A stretch of DNA of 22,714 nucleotides from Firmicutes bacterium CAG:238 (GCA_000435615.1 FR882030.1:11098-33811); one strand, 5' to 3'. Positions 15,229 to 22,714 are shown, counted from the stretch's first letter. Translations and numbers: made by a program. The notes: a model not told the origin generated them from the sequence alone.

Positions 15229-16278
15229 ATGAAAAAGAAATTATTATTACTTGCAGTATCGTTAATCGCTGTAATGCTTATTTTCGCAGGATGCGGAGGC
15301 AATGATGACTCTCAAACAGAGGGGCAGACCGAAGTATGGAAACTGGCTCACACAGAATCCACCGGAACAATGTACGACAATTACGCACATCATTTTGCTG
15401 ACTTGATTTCCGAAAAATCAAACGGTCGCATTTCGGTTGAAATTTATCCGGTAGGTCAGCTTGGAGATACGGCAACTCAGGTTGAACTTTTGATGAATAA
15501 CGGTATTCAGTTCGGAATGTTTGCTGCAGGCGATGTAGGCGATATGTTCCCTGCAACTCAGGCATTGGCATTGAACTTTGTATTCTCAGATAACGATGAT
15601 GTGAATAATGCAGTATTGACACAGGGTGAAGCAACAAAATACCTTGATACGCTTTTCGAAGAAAAGAATCTGATCACGTATGACTGGCTCAGCCTCGGCA
15701 ACATGCAGTGGACAAGCAACAAGCCGCTTCACTCGCTGAGCGATTTCAAGGGCTTCAAAATGAGAATCATGGCATCCCCGATTATCGCTGCAAACTATGA
15801 AGCACTCGGCGCAAGCCCTACACCGATGGCATTTACGGAAACTTACTCCGGTCTTCAGCTTAAGACGGTAGAAGGAACCGAACAGCCTCTGAACGCTATT
15901 CAGGAAATGAAGTTCTATGAAGTTCAGGACTATATCACAATGTCCAATCACGCACAGATGGCATCCTTCATATCCATGAATGCGGATTTCTATAACGGTC
16001 TTTCCGACGAAGATAAAGCGCTTTTGGAAGAAATCAAGCCGGAAATGGAAAGCTTCGCAGCAGAGAACCTGCAGCAGCTTTTAACTGAAAAGTTTGACGC
16101 TATTAAGGAAGCAAAACCGGGAATCAAAGTTGAAGAACTGACAGAAGAAGAAAGACAGGCATTCATTGAGGCAAGCCTTCCGGTAAGAGACCGCATCGAA
16201 GAATTCGGCGGCAAGGAAGCAAAGAAAGTTTTAGACCTCCTGCTTGCAGATGTTGAAAAATACGAGAAAGAAAGGTAA
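15229..16278 (+). CDS. TRAP transporter solute-binding lipoprotein (DctP type)
   Basis: Substrate receptor of the TRAP system, 349 aa, anchored to the outer membrane face by a lipid on Cys22 (signal MKKKLLLLAV..., lipobox IFAGC). DctP features: an N-terminal strand WKLAHTES (37-44), RISVEIYPVGQLGD (67-80) and GFKMRI (175-180). Arg179 in GFKMRI is the residue that usually pairs with the substrate carboxylate, so the cargo is probably a carboxylic acid. The AFTETYSGLQLKTVEGTEQP block (201-220) is the typical cleft-lining region. A purine-rich AGGAGAAAGG ribosome site lies upstream. It is the only substrate-determining part of the importer, so it is a key to the pathway's substrate. Confidence 0.94.
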   Translation: MKKKLLLLAVSLIAVMLIFAGCGGNDDSQTEGQTEVWKLAHTESTGTMYDNYAHHFADLISEKSNGRISVEIYPVGQLGDTATQVELLMNNGIQFGMFAAGDVGDMFPATQALALNFVFSDNDDVNNAVLTQGEATKYLDTLFEEKNLITYDWLSLGNMQWTSNKPLHSLSDFKGFKMRIMASPIIAANYEALGASPTPMAFTETYSGLQLKTVEGTEQPLNAIQEMKFYEVQDYITMSNHAQMASFISMNADFYNGLSDEDKALLEEIKPEMESFAAENLQQLLTEKFDAIKEAKPGIKVEELTEEERQAFIEASLPVRDRIEEFGGKEAKKVLDLLLADVEKYEKER

Positions 16279-16283
16279 AGAAC

Positions 16284-17024
16284 ATGCGCAGACTCAGACA
16301 GAATGTGGATGTGCCGCTTAGTGCGGTAACGCATGATATCAATCAGATCAAAAAAGAATATTCATTTTATAAGGGGAGCGCTATTGTAAAAGCATTGAAG
16401 AAAAATTTTTTTGATGCATACTATGTGGAAAACAAGAGTGAAGCAGCAAAGTTGTTACATCAGCTGATTCCGGACGACAGCGTCATTGGAGTCGGCGATT
16501 CCCATTCCTTCTACGAACTCGATATGGAAAGCGAGTTGAAAACAAGAGGGTGCAAGCTGATTCCCAATGTTGCGGCGTTAAACCTGCATAGCTACAACAG
16601 CGATGAGTATGGATATGTAAAGGCACCGACCAGAGAGCAGGCGAGAGATATTTTAGCAGACTATTTGACCAGTGATGTATTTGTTTTAAGTGCCAATGCG
16701 ATTACGATGGAAGGCGAAATCATAAATGTAGATGGTGTCGGCAACAGAATCGCAGGCAGTTTATACGGTGCGGATCGAATTATTATGGTTGTTGGCATCA
16801 ATAAAATCGTAAGAGATGAAGAAAGCGGCCGTAAGCGTATTGCCGATATCGCAGCACCCATGAATAAGGTTAAATATGGTGAGAAATGTCCGGGTCTTGT
16901 AGCAGGAAGATGTGTAAGCTGCAGAGGAGAGGATCGTTTTTGCAATATTACAACAATCATTCACAAAAAGCCGATAGAATCTGATTTCCATGTCATAATC
17001 GTTGGAGAAGAGCTGGGATTTTAG
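16284..17024 (+). CDS. LUD-domain (DUF162, LutC-like) protein with C-terminal cysteine cluster
   Basis: Cytosolic protein of 246 aa in the LUD family named after lactate-utilisation LutB/LutC, many members of which have no known role. Typical blocks are AYYVENKSEA (45-54), VFVLSANAITMEGEIINVDG (132-151) with GNRIAGSLYGADRIIMVVGINKI (153-175), and the C-terminal IVGEELGF. Four cysteines, Cys202, Cys210, Cys213 and Cys220, are spaced C-x7-C-x2-C-x6-C and could bind Zn or an iron-sulfur cluster. It begins 5 bp after the TRAP binding-protein gene, so it belongs to the same transcript, with an AAAGG ribosome site inside that gene's end. Neither LutA nor LutB is encoded nearby, so lactate oxidation is unlikely. 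Confidence 0.85.
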   Translation: MRRLRQNVDVPLSAVTHDINQIKKEYSFYKGSAIVKALKKNFFDAYYVENKSEAAKLLHQLIPDDSVIGVGDSHSFYELDMESELKTRGCKLIPNVAALNLHSYNSDEYGYVKAPTREQARDILADYLTSDVFVLSANAITMEGEIINVDGVGNRIAGSLYGADRIIMVVGINKIVRDEESGRKRIADIAAPMNKVKYGEKCPGLVAGRCVSCRGEDRFCNITTIIHKKPIESDFHVIIVGEELGF

Positions 17025-17063
17025 AATAAAGTATTTTTAATACAGAGTCAAACCATCACCGGT

Positions 17064-17099
17064 AAAACCGCCCGATGCTTTACGCAGAGGGCGGTTTTT
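17064..17099. terminator. Terminator closing the sigma-54 operon, bidirectional
   Basis: Perfect 10-bp stem AAAACCGCCC (17064-17073) with GGGCGGTTTT (17089-17098), a 15-base loop and five T. The A run on the 5' side makes it usable for the convergent regulator gene on the minus strand, which ends at 17132. Confidence 0.88.
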
Positions 17100-17131
17100 G
17101 AGTATGACGAGATGGTGGACAGAGCAAGTCT

Positions 17132-18307
17132 TTACTTTTCTGTATTCAGCGGCCGGATTTTCATCGCAGCTGAAAGCTGCTCAAGATGTGAGAATTTTTT
17201 GTAGTCCAGACCGGTCAATTCATGTATTTTATCCAGACGATAACGAATCGTGTTTTTATGCTGACCTAACGATTCGGCAGCGGCAGGCAAATTACAGTCG
17301 ACATGAAGATAGGTCCGCAGCGTTTCCATCAAGGTACTGGTATTTTCAATATCATAATCCTCAACCGGAGAAAGAATGTCTTTCGCATAACGCTGCATTT
17401 CCCGACTGGAAGCGAAAGGATAAAGAATCCGGCGTATCCCGAGCTCGGTGTACTTGATAAATGGTTGTCCGTCGGCATCTGCGATATCGGCGGAATAAAG
17501 GCTTTCCTGCAGACTCATTTTATACTCTTCAAGACGCAGATGATATTGACTGACGCCGCAGCTGCTGTAGGAATCTTGCTGAAGCAGCACATCCAGAATA
17601 TGCTGAAAAAGAACGTCGGTATAGACAGAAGCGATATTTTCCTGCGAATGTGTGTAGAAAAGTCCATATTCACTCAAAAGCAAAAAATTTCCGGGCACAT
17701 TTAGGCTGCTTGCTGCAAATCTCTTATCATACGTGTCAAAATCTGCATTTGACAGCTGATCGCCAAATTTTATATATAAGTTAAAAAATTGATTAGCGCA
17801 GGAAGGAGAAAGCTGTTTGACCTGTGCTGCGATTTCGTTTTCGGAAAGGTCACCGGACAAAATATGCGCCAGCTTTTTCTGAGAAAAGCGCGCATCCTGC
17901 AAAAGTTCACAATGGCGGCTCACCTCATATATAATGTTTTCGATGTAAATATCCTGCGCTTCCAGCAAAAAAACAGGAAAGTTTTTTGAATCTGCATAGC
18001 GGAGAAGCGACTCATGAATCGGCAGACGAAAGACATTCTTAATGACCAGCCCGCTGACATTTTTGGAAACAAGATGCTTGACGGCATCCAACAGGCTAAA
18101 GGGATTATTCTTTGCATATAAAAAGGTTGAAATTACTAACTGATTTTCGCGAAAATTCGTATGCATATATTTGTCTTTTAGTACAGATTCCATTTCATAA
18201 TCTAAAATTCCGGCACTTGTAACAGTTCGCGACATGCCTCCTGCTCCAGCTATTAGTTTTAAACCATTTTCAAAGGTTTTATAAAAGTCTGAAACTGTAT
18301 AATTCAT
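17132..18307 (-). CDS. PucR/CdaR-family transcriptional regulator
   Basis: Regulator of 391 aa with the PucR N-terminal ligand-sensing domain (residues ~1-125, YTVSDFYKTFENGLKLIAG...GILDYEM) and a C-terminal PucR-type HTH at ~340-366 (LPAAAESLGQHKNTIRYRLDKI), followed by TGLDY. Members control use of purines, glycolate/sugar acids, GABA or amino acids. The start at 18307 has GGAGGG on the minus strand (18323-18318 region). It is convergent with the TRAP operon and divergent from the cyclodeaminase-aminotransferase pair, which is its likely target. The ligand is not deducible. Confidence 0.88.
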   Translation of the reverse strand: MNYTVSDFYKTFENGLKLIAGAGGMSRTVTSAGILDYEMESVLKDKYMHTNFRENQLVISTFLYAKNNPFSLLDAVKHLVSKNVSGLVIKNVFRLPIHESLLRYADSKNFPVFLLEAQDIYIENIIYEVSRHCELLQDARFSQKKLAHILSGDLSENEIAAQVKQLSPSCANQFFNLYIKFGDQLSNADFDTYDKRFAASSLNVPGNFLLLSEYGLFYTHSQENIASVYTDVLFQHILDVLLQQDSYSSCGVSQYHLRLEEYKMSLQESLYSADIADADGQPFIKYTELGIRRILYPFASSREMQRYAKDILSPVEDYDIENTSTLMETLRTYLHVDCNLPAAAESLGQHKNTIRYRLDKIHELTGLDYKKFSHLEQLSAAMKIRPLNTEK

Positions 18308-18331
18308 AATGTAACCCTCCTATTTACAAAC

Positions 18332-18360
18332 AGTATATCGCAAAAAAAATAAAATGTATA
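18332..18360 (-). promoter_or_regulatory. Candidate promoter of the PucR-type regulator
   Basis: Read on the minus strand: TATACA (18360-18355), 17 bases, TATACT (18337-18332), about 25 bp before the start codon. Both boxes match at four or five of six positions, but the region is very AT-rich, so chance matches are likely. Confidence 0.35.
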
Positions 18361-18406
18361 GTATTTTTATCTAAAAAAGTAAACTCAAATATGTTTTTTT
18401 ATACAT
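18354..18406. repeat. Inverted repeat ATGTATA / TATACAT in the divergent intergenic region
   Basis: ATGTATA at 18354-18360 and TATACAT at 18400-18406, perfect 7-bp inverse copies 39 bp apart, between the divergent PucR-type regulator and cyclodeaminase genes. It could be an operator pair; the AT richness makes chance occurrence plausible. No convincing -35/-10 for the rightward genes was found. Confidence 0.3.
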
Positions 18407-18482
18407 AAATATAAAGTGGAAGGAAAAGAAAACACATGGCATAATGAAACCATACAAAACAGATGAAAAGGAGAAGCAGGCG

Positions 18483-19493
18483 ATGAAGATAAGAGTATTG
18501 AGCAGAGATAATCTGGCAGAAGCATTAGACTTGTCAAGTGTTATTGAAGGCGTAGAGGCTGTTTATCAAGCTAAGGCACAGGGAAAGGCAGTTGCTTGGC
18601 CGCTGGTGGAATACAAGTTTGAAAATGGCGGAATCATGGATATTCGTTCCGGCGGAGTTTTCGGCGATGTGGGTATCCACGGTGCAAAGCTGTTGAATAA
18701 CTTTCCTAAAAATGCGGAAGAAAATTTACCGGTATTTACAGGAATACTGATGGCGTTTGATTCACGAACAGGGCTTCCGATTGGCGTTATGGATGCTTCT
18801 TATATCACCAGTCTTAGGACAGGAGCAGCAGCGGCAATCGGGGCAGCCACGCTGGCAAAAGCAGATAGTGAGACCTTGCTTTTAGTCGGTGCCGGAAGGC
18901 AGGCGATTTACCTTTTAGGGGCAACACTGCTAAAAATGCCTCGGTTAAGACACGTAATTGTTGCAGACCCGATTGATTATGAAAATGCCGTTCATTTCGC
19001 TGAAACTATAGAAAACCGTCTGAAAGAAGAGCTTGGAATTGAAACAGACGCCGTTTTTGAGGCGACGAATGACTTGAAAGCGGCAACAGGGAAGAGCGAC
19101 GTGATTTTGACGATAACGCGAAGCACTAAACCACTGATTATGCGGGAATGGGTAAAGCCCGGGACGCATCTTTCCTGTATCGGAGCAGACATGGTCGGAA
19201 AAGAAGAAATCGACCCGGAAATTTTCCGGACGGCAAGGGCCTTTGCAGATGATACAGCGCAGTGCTGCACGGTTGGCGAAATGGAGATACCTGCAAAAAT
19301 GGGCATTGTCTCAAAGGACAGCATATGCGGAGAAATCGGACAGGTATTAAACGGACAGATACCGGGCAGAACTTCGGAAGAGGACATTACCATATTCGAC
19401 GCAACCGGTCTTGCTGCTTTGGACCTTGTTACGGCGAAGGTTGCTGTCAAACTTGCAGAAGAAAAGAATATGGGAACCATAGCGGAAATTTAG
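18483..19493 (+). CDS. Ornithine cyclodeaminase / mu-crystallin family enzyme
   Basis: NAD(P)-dependent enzyme, 336 aa. The family includes ornithine cyclodeaminase (ornithine to proline plus ammonia), alanine and other amino-acid dehydrogenases, and ketimine reductases. Lys69 (HGAKLLNNFP), Arg112 (SLRTGAAAA) and Asp236 (IGADMVGKEEID) correspond to the substrate-binding and catalytic residues of bacterial ornithine cyclodeaminase. The Rossmann motif is VGAGRQA (135-141). I start at ATG 18483, with AAGGAG at 18468-18473; 13 codons upstream in frame include no ribosome site. It is followed by an aminotransferase whose ribosome site overlaps its stop. An imino-acid or amino-acid conversion is likely; ornithine itself is one option. 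Confidence 0.88.
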   Translation: MKIRVLSRDNLAEALDLSSVIEGVEAVYQAKAQGKAVAWPLVEYKFENGGIMDIRSGGVFGDVGIHGAKLLNNFPKNAEENLPVFTGILMAFDSRTGLPIGVMDASYITSLRTGAAAAIGAATLAKADSETLLLVGAGRQAIYLLGATLLKMPRLRHVIVADPIDYENAVHFAETIENRLKEELGIETDAVFEATNDLKAATGKSDVILTITRSTKPLIMREWVKPGTHLSCIGADMVGKEEIDPEIFRTARAFADDTAQCCTVGEMEIPAKMGIVSKDSICGEIGQVLNGQIPGRTSEEDITIFDATGLAALDLVTAKVAVKLAEEKNMGTIAEI

Positions 19494-19504
19494 GAGGAAA
19501 CATA

Positions 19505-20647
19505 ATGAAAATAGATGATTTTGTATTGGAAAACTGGCTGAATCCGGCTTGTGGCAGCGAAAAAAACCGCATTTATCTGGGCGGAAGCTGTGTGTCGCCG
19601 ATTACAGTAAAAGAGCTGTTTGAACTGACCGGAGAAAGCATGGAAAGCTTTATGAAGGAACTCTCGGAGATGAACCTGGGATACGGGCGTTTTGAGGGGA
19701 CTCCGCGGACGCGTAAGGCGATTTCCGGGCTTTACAAAGAAGTAAAAGCAGAAGAAGTTATCTTGGTACATGGCGGAACCGGGGCAAACAATACGGTTGT
19801 TTTCACACTTTTGGATCCGTCGGACAACATTATTTCCATCATGCCCAACTACCAGCAGTTTCATTCTATTCCAAAGTCCATGGGCGTAGAGGTACGAGAC
19901 GTCCATTTAAAGGCTGAACAAGGATATAAGCTTGATTTAGCGGAAGTTCGCAATGCCGTGGATGAAAACACGAAAGCAATCATGTTTACCAACCCGAACA
20001 ATCCAACCGGATCGCTGCTTGAACTTTCTGAGATGGAAGAACTGATTGAAATCGCAAAATCAAAGGATGCGTGGATTGTCTGCGATGAAATGTATCGAGG
20101 ACTGAAGGAAGAATATATGCCTTCTTTTGCCGATTTGTATGACAAAGCGATTGTTACCTGCAGTTCATCGAAAATTTATTCTATGGCAGGAACTCGAGTT
20201 GGCTGGATCATTTGCAAGAATGAAAAAATGCGTCAGCAGATTTTTAACCGCCGTTCATATGACTCGATTTGTGGGGGCGTATTTGATGAGTGGATTTTTG
20301 CGATTGCGCTGGAACATGTGGACAAAATTTTTGAACGCAGCAGAGAAATCGTCAACACAAATAAAGCTGTCATTGACAAATGGCTGGATGGACACAAATA
20401 TCTGCGTCAATATGCGGAGGCCTATGGAACCACTTATCTGATTCATTACGATTTGGAAACGGATGCGGAAACCTTCTGCAACGGACTTTTGGATGAGAAA
20501 GGGGTACTTGTCTGCCACGGAGACTGTTTCTATATGCCGCATACTTTCAGAATGACTCTTTCACATGGGGAAGACCTTGAAAAAGGCTTAGCTTTGATAG
20601 ACGAATATCTGGAAGAAGTTGCGGAAAGAGAAAAGACGCAGAAATAA
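19505..20647 (+). CDS. PLP-dependent class I/II aminotransferase
   Basis: Fold-type I pyridoxal-phosphate enzyme, 380 aa. Visible sites: substrate/PLP turn GGTGANN (90-96), TNPNNPTG (162-169), CDEMYR (193-198) with Asp194 and Tyr197, PLP lysine Lys223 in SSSKIYSMAGTRVGW, and the carboxylate-binding Arg349 (FRMTLSHG). Start ATG 19505 has AGGAGG at 19492-19497, overlapping the stop of the cyclodeaminase gene, so both are one operon. The N-terminus (VLENWLNPACG...YLGGSCV) recalls a subgroup that includes capreomycidine-synthase-like enzymes acting on arginine-derived compounds, but this is only an impression. The amino donor is unknown. Confidence 0.88.
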   Translation: MKIDDFVLENWLNPACGSEKNRIYLGGSCVSPITVKELFELTGESMESFMKELSEMNLGYGRFEGTPRTRKAISGLYKEVKAEEVILVHGGTGANNTVVFTLLDPSDNIISIMPNYQQFHSIPKSMGVEVRDVHLKAEQGYKLDLAEVRNAVDENTKAIMFTNPNNPTGSLLELSEMEELIEIAKSKDAWIVCDEMYRGLKEEYMPSFADLYDKAIVTCSSSKIYSMAGTRVGWIICKNEKMRQQIFNRRSYDSICGGVFDEWIFAIALEHVDKIFERSREIVNTNKAVIDKWLDGHKYLRQYAEAYGTTYLIHYDLETDAETFCNGLLDEKGVLVCHGDCFYMPHTFRMTLSHGEDLEKGLALIDEYLEEVAEREKTQK

Positions 20648-20732
20648 GTATTAAAAAAAGAGCTGAACAAAAGGCGCTTACGAATATATTTGAACATCAT
20701 ACTAAAAAGAGTTTCTTTACTTGGGAGAAGGC

Positions 20733-20760
20733 TTGAAGAATTGGATATTTGTGATATAAT
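20733..20760 (+). promoter_or_regulatory. Extended -10 promoter of the MFS gene
   Basis: TTGAAG at 20733-20738, 16 bases, TATAAT at 20755-20760 preceded by TGA, giving the extended -10 TGATATAAT. It is followed by GTAGGAGAA near 20777-20785 and the MFS ATG at 20795. No terminator is visible in the 85 bp after the aminotransferase, so read-through is possible. Confidence 0.7.
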
Positions 20761-20794
20761 GGCACTTGTAAAATAGTAGGAGAATATAAGTTAT

Positions 20795-22036
20795 ATGAAG
20801 AAACTTACTTGGACTTTAAATGCCGGATATGGCGGGATTCACGCCACATACTGGATGTTTTACGGGGTTTCGAACAGCTTTGCTTCGGCATTTCTGCTGC
20901 CGAGGGGATATTCGAATGCCGAAATCGGAGTTATACTTGCCGCGGCGAGCATCATCGCGGTGTTTTTGCAGCCGATCATGGCAGACTTCGTAGACCGATC
21001 CCGCAAAATATCGCTCATCGGAATGTCGCAGCTTTGCACGATTCTGCTCATGGTGCTTGAGGCGGTTCTGTTTGTAACGGAGCACAAATCTCTGGGACTT
21101 TATGTTGTCTTTATCATGATTGTTGCTTGGATGACGGCACTGCAGCCGCTGTTCAATTCCCTATCCTTTAAGCTTGAGGAGAGCGGCGTACATATTAATT
21201 TCGGCGTGTGCAGGAGTCTGGGTTCCCTCGGATATTCCCTTCTCTGTGCTTTCCTGGGCACTTTGGTTGAGAAAATGGGCTCGGAAGTGCTTCCGGTAAC
21301 GGGTGAAATGACGCTTGCGGCACTTTTGATTACTCTGATTATCGTAAAGAGAACTTTTGATAAGGCATGTGCACAGCGCGGAATCACAGAAAAAGAAGAA
21401 AGAGAAGCCGAACATGAGGCGCTTGAAGAAGTTCGTGACGAAATCAACCTTTGGCGGTTCATTCGGGAAAACAAGCTTTTTCTTGTTTTGAATCTGGGGG
21501 TTGTGGGCATATACTTCAGCAATGCCGTATTGAACAGCTTCATGCTGCAGATTGTAAACGATGTCGGCGGCACGAGTGAAGATATGGGAAGAGTGCTTTC
21601 CCTTATGGCATTTCTTGAAATACCGGCGTTGTTCTTCTTTGACAACGTGAGAGCACGCTTTTCGTGCGGCAGCATACTGAAAGTTGCCGCTGTATGTTTC
21701 GGCGTGAAAGTCGGACTGATATACCTTGCGAAATCAATGTGGCTCATCTATGCGGCGCATGTTTTTCAGACCTTCGGCTTTGGATTGTTTCTTCCGGCGA
21801 TGGTCGTGTTCATAGATGAAACGATGCGAAAAGGCGAAGCCGTAAAGGGACAGGCACTCTTCACGGTTATGACAACGGTTTCGGCAATGATTGCTTCGGT
21901 TCTGGGCGGGGTTCTGATTGACACAAGCGGTGCGAAATTCATGCTTCTTGTTTCGACAATTATAACGGCCGTGGGCGCCGCAGTCGTAATCATGGCAGTA
22001 AATAAAACTGAAATAAATAACAAAACCACCTCATAA
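20795..22036 (+). CDS. Major facilitator superfamily transporter
   Basis: Secondary transporter of 413 aa with about 12 hydrophobic segments and a charged central loop at ~185-215 (EKEEREAEHEALEEVRDE). The layout and opening (YGGIHATYWMFYGVSNSFASAFL, then RGYSNAEIGVILAAASIIAVF) resemble the MFS_1-like / LacY-type sugar or nucleoside proton symporter branch. The segment DFVDRSRK between TM2 and TM3 is the family's cytoplasmic loop. It has its own promoter and an AGGAG ribosome site. It ends in a hairpin shared with the next gene. The direct link to the upstream catabolic genes is doubtful; substrate unknown. Confidence 0.88.
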   Translation: MKKLTWTLNAGYGGIHATYWMFYGVSNSFASAFLLPRGYSNAEIGVILAAASIIAVFLQPIMADFVDRSRKISLIGMSQLCTILLMVLEAVLFVTEHKSLGLYVVFIMIVAWMTALQPLFNSLSFKLEESGVHINFGVCRSLGSLGYSLLCAFLGTLVEKMGSEVLPVTGEMTLAALLITLIIVKRTFDKACAQRGITEKEEREAEHEALEEVRDEINLWRFIRENKLFLVLNLGVVGIYFSNAVLNSFMLQIVNDVGGTSEDMGRVLSLMAFLEIPALFFFDNVRARFSCGSILKVAAVCFGVKVGLIYLAKSMWLIYAAHVFQTFGFGLFLPAMVVFIDETMRKGEAVKGQALFTVMTTVSAMIASVLGGVLIDTSGAKFMLLVSTIITAVGAAVVIMAVNKTEINNKTTS

Positions 22037-22057
22037 AATATCGTGAGGTGATTTTTT
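22027..22057 (+). terminator. Terminator-like hairpin enclosing the next gene's ribosome site
   Basis: CACCTCA (22027-22033) pairs perfectly with TGAGGTG (22044-22050), a 10-base loop between, then A and six T (22052-22057). The 3' arm contains GAGGTG, the only ribosome site for the deacetylase ATG at 22058. It therefore can act as a terminator for the MFS gene, and when formed in an mRNA it would hide that ribosome site. Confidence 0.65.
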
Positions 22058-22714
22058 ATGGGCAGATTTTTAAGCAAAAAAAAGCTTGTTGCCGGCGGGG
22101 TCGTACTCATGAGCACCGTTGCGCTTGTTTTTACGGTTTTGACATTACAAGGAATCTTGGCACTCGGTTCGGGGCAAGAGCGGACGCAGGATGATGCCGT
22201 GGGCGAAGAGGAAAAGGCAATCCGGACGGCGGCGGACGGCAATTGGGGGCTTTCCTTCCAAAACAAAGGCTCTGCACCGACGGCGAATGCCACAAGCGAA
22301 TATTTAAAAAAATACAATGCATATTACATAGGGAATGAGAAGAGCAAGGAAAAGACGATTTACCTGACATTTGATGCAGGTTACGAGAACGGCTATACCG
22401 CAGTGCTTCTGGATGTGTTAAAAGAAGAAAAAGTCCCGGCGGCTTTCTTTGTTGTGGGAAATTTCATCGAGGAAAATCCGGAACTTGTCAAACGCATGAC
22501 CGCAGAAGGGCACATCGTAGGCAACCATACCATGCATCATCCGGACATGTCGGCAATTGCGGACGAGGCGGGATTTCGCAAAGAGATGAGCGAGCTTGAG
22601 GACGCATACCGGGCGGCGACCGGGGAAAAGATGCTGAAGTTTTACCGCCCTCCGCAAGGAAAATACAGTGAGAAGAATCTTGAAATGGCAAATGCCATGG
22701 GCTACACGACGGTG
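22058..22714 (+). CDS. PdaA-like polysaccharide deacetylase, 3' end missing
   Basis: First 219 residues of a carbohydrate esterase family 4 enzyme acting on peptidoglycan at the cell surface. A single N-terminal hydrophobic segment (~11-35) serves as signal anchor or signal peptide, then a linker, then the NodB domain: TFDAGYENGYT (104-114, catalytic Asp106), NHTMHHPD (156-163, metal His157 and His161), and RPPQG (197-201). The sequence around these motifs matches the PdaA group, whose Bacillus member makes muramic delta-lactam in spore cortex; that hints at a spore former. The reading frame is open to the window end. Start ATG 22058 has GAGGTG seven bases upstream, within a hairpin. Confidence 0.88.
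   Translation, partial: MGRFLSKKKLVAGGVVLMSTVALVFTVLTLQGILALGSGQERTQDDAVGEEEKAIRTAADGNWGLSFQNKGSAPTANATSEYLKKYNAYYIGNEKSKEKTIYLTFDAGYENGYTAVLLDVLKEEKVPAAFFVVGNFIEENPELVKRMTAEGHIVGNHTMHHPDMSAIADEAGFRKEMSELEDAYRAATGEKMLKFYRPPQGKYSEKNLEMANAMGYTTV

Noticed and set aside
18437..18452. TGGCAT before the cyclodeaminase gene as a sigma-54 promoter
   Set aside because: The -12 element is missing (AAACC instead of TTGCW) and the -24 box is imperfect.
20761..20777. TGGCAC near the MFS gene as a sigma-54 -24 element
   Set aside because: No TTGC or GC at the -12 position; a complete extended -10 SigA promoter already lies immediately upstream.
1..22714. CRISPR arrays, tRNA or rRNA genes, insertion sequences, prophage genes
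   Set aside because: No regularly spaced repeats, cloverleaf-like segments, transposase or integrase motifs were seen on either strand.

Overview
The window looks like a chromosomal segment of a low-to-mid GC Firmicute (Bacillota), most likely an anaerobic amino-acid-using member of the Clostridia. The reasons are strong AGGAGG-type ribosome sites, lipoprotein boxes, SigA-like promoters, a PdaA-type peptidoglycan deacetylase, tandem sodium:neurotransmitter-symporter (NSS) carriers, a PucR-type regulator and a RocR-like sigma-54 activator. No organism name can be given from the sequence alone.

Layout. (1) 1-3700: the 3' part of one NSS amino-acid carrier, a complete tandem paralogue with its own extended -10 promoter, a small alkyltransferase-like DNA repair protein, and thrH (phosphoserine/homoserine-phosphate HAD enzyme) with a good promoter. 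(2) 3700-4130: a small transcription unit with promoter, two overlapping short ORFs and a hairpin terminator. The ORFs resemble the C-terminal parts of an MntA-like nucleotidyltransferase and a HepT-like HEPN toxin, so it is a shrunken NT/HEPN toxin-antitoxin module. (3) 4190-10745: a phosphate-starvation locus in the order pstS-pstC-pstA-pstB-phoU-phoB-phoR, very tightly packed and ending in a bidirectional terminator. Its PstS appears circularly permuted: the half that is normally C-terminal comes first. (4) 10745-20650: a catabolic island. A sigma-54 enhancer-binding regulator on the minus strand faces away from an operon of ureohydrolase-family enzyme, TRAP transporter (Q, M, P) and LUD-domain protein. 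That operon has a textbook -24/-12 promoter and phased upstream repeats. After a terminator comes a convergent PucR/CdaR-type regulator, and divergent from it an ornithine cyclodeaminase-family enzyme plus a class I/II aminotransferase. (5) 20755-22714: an MFS transporter with its own promoter and the 5' part of a PdaA-like polysaccharide deacetylase, whose ribosome site lies in a hairpin.

How the genes may work together. The Pst proteins import phosphate, with PhoU, PhoB and PhoR sensing and regulating. The island at 10.7-20.6 kb reads as an import-and-degradation route for a nitrogen-rich organic acid (guanidino, formimino or similar): TRAP uptake, hydrolytic C-N cleavage by the ureohydrolase, then deamination or cyclisation by the cyclodeaminase and transamination. 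The substrate cannot be deduced from the sequence. The ureohydrolase lacks the usual His of the arginase/agmatinase substrate loop and has a Ser-Gly there, as in formiminoglutamases. This island and the permuted PstS are the parts most worth following up.
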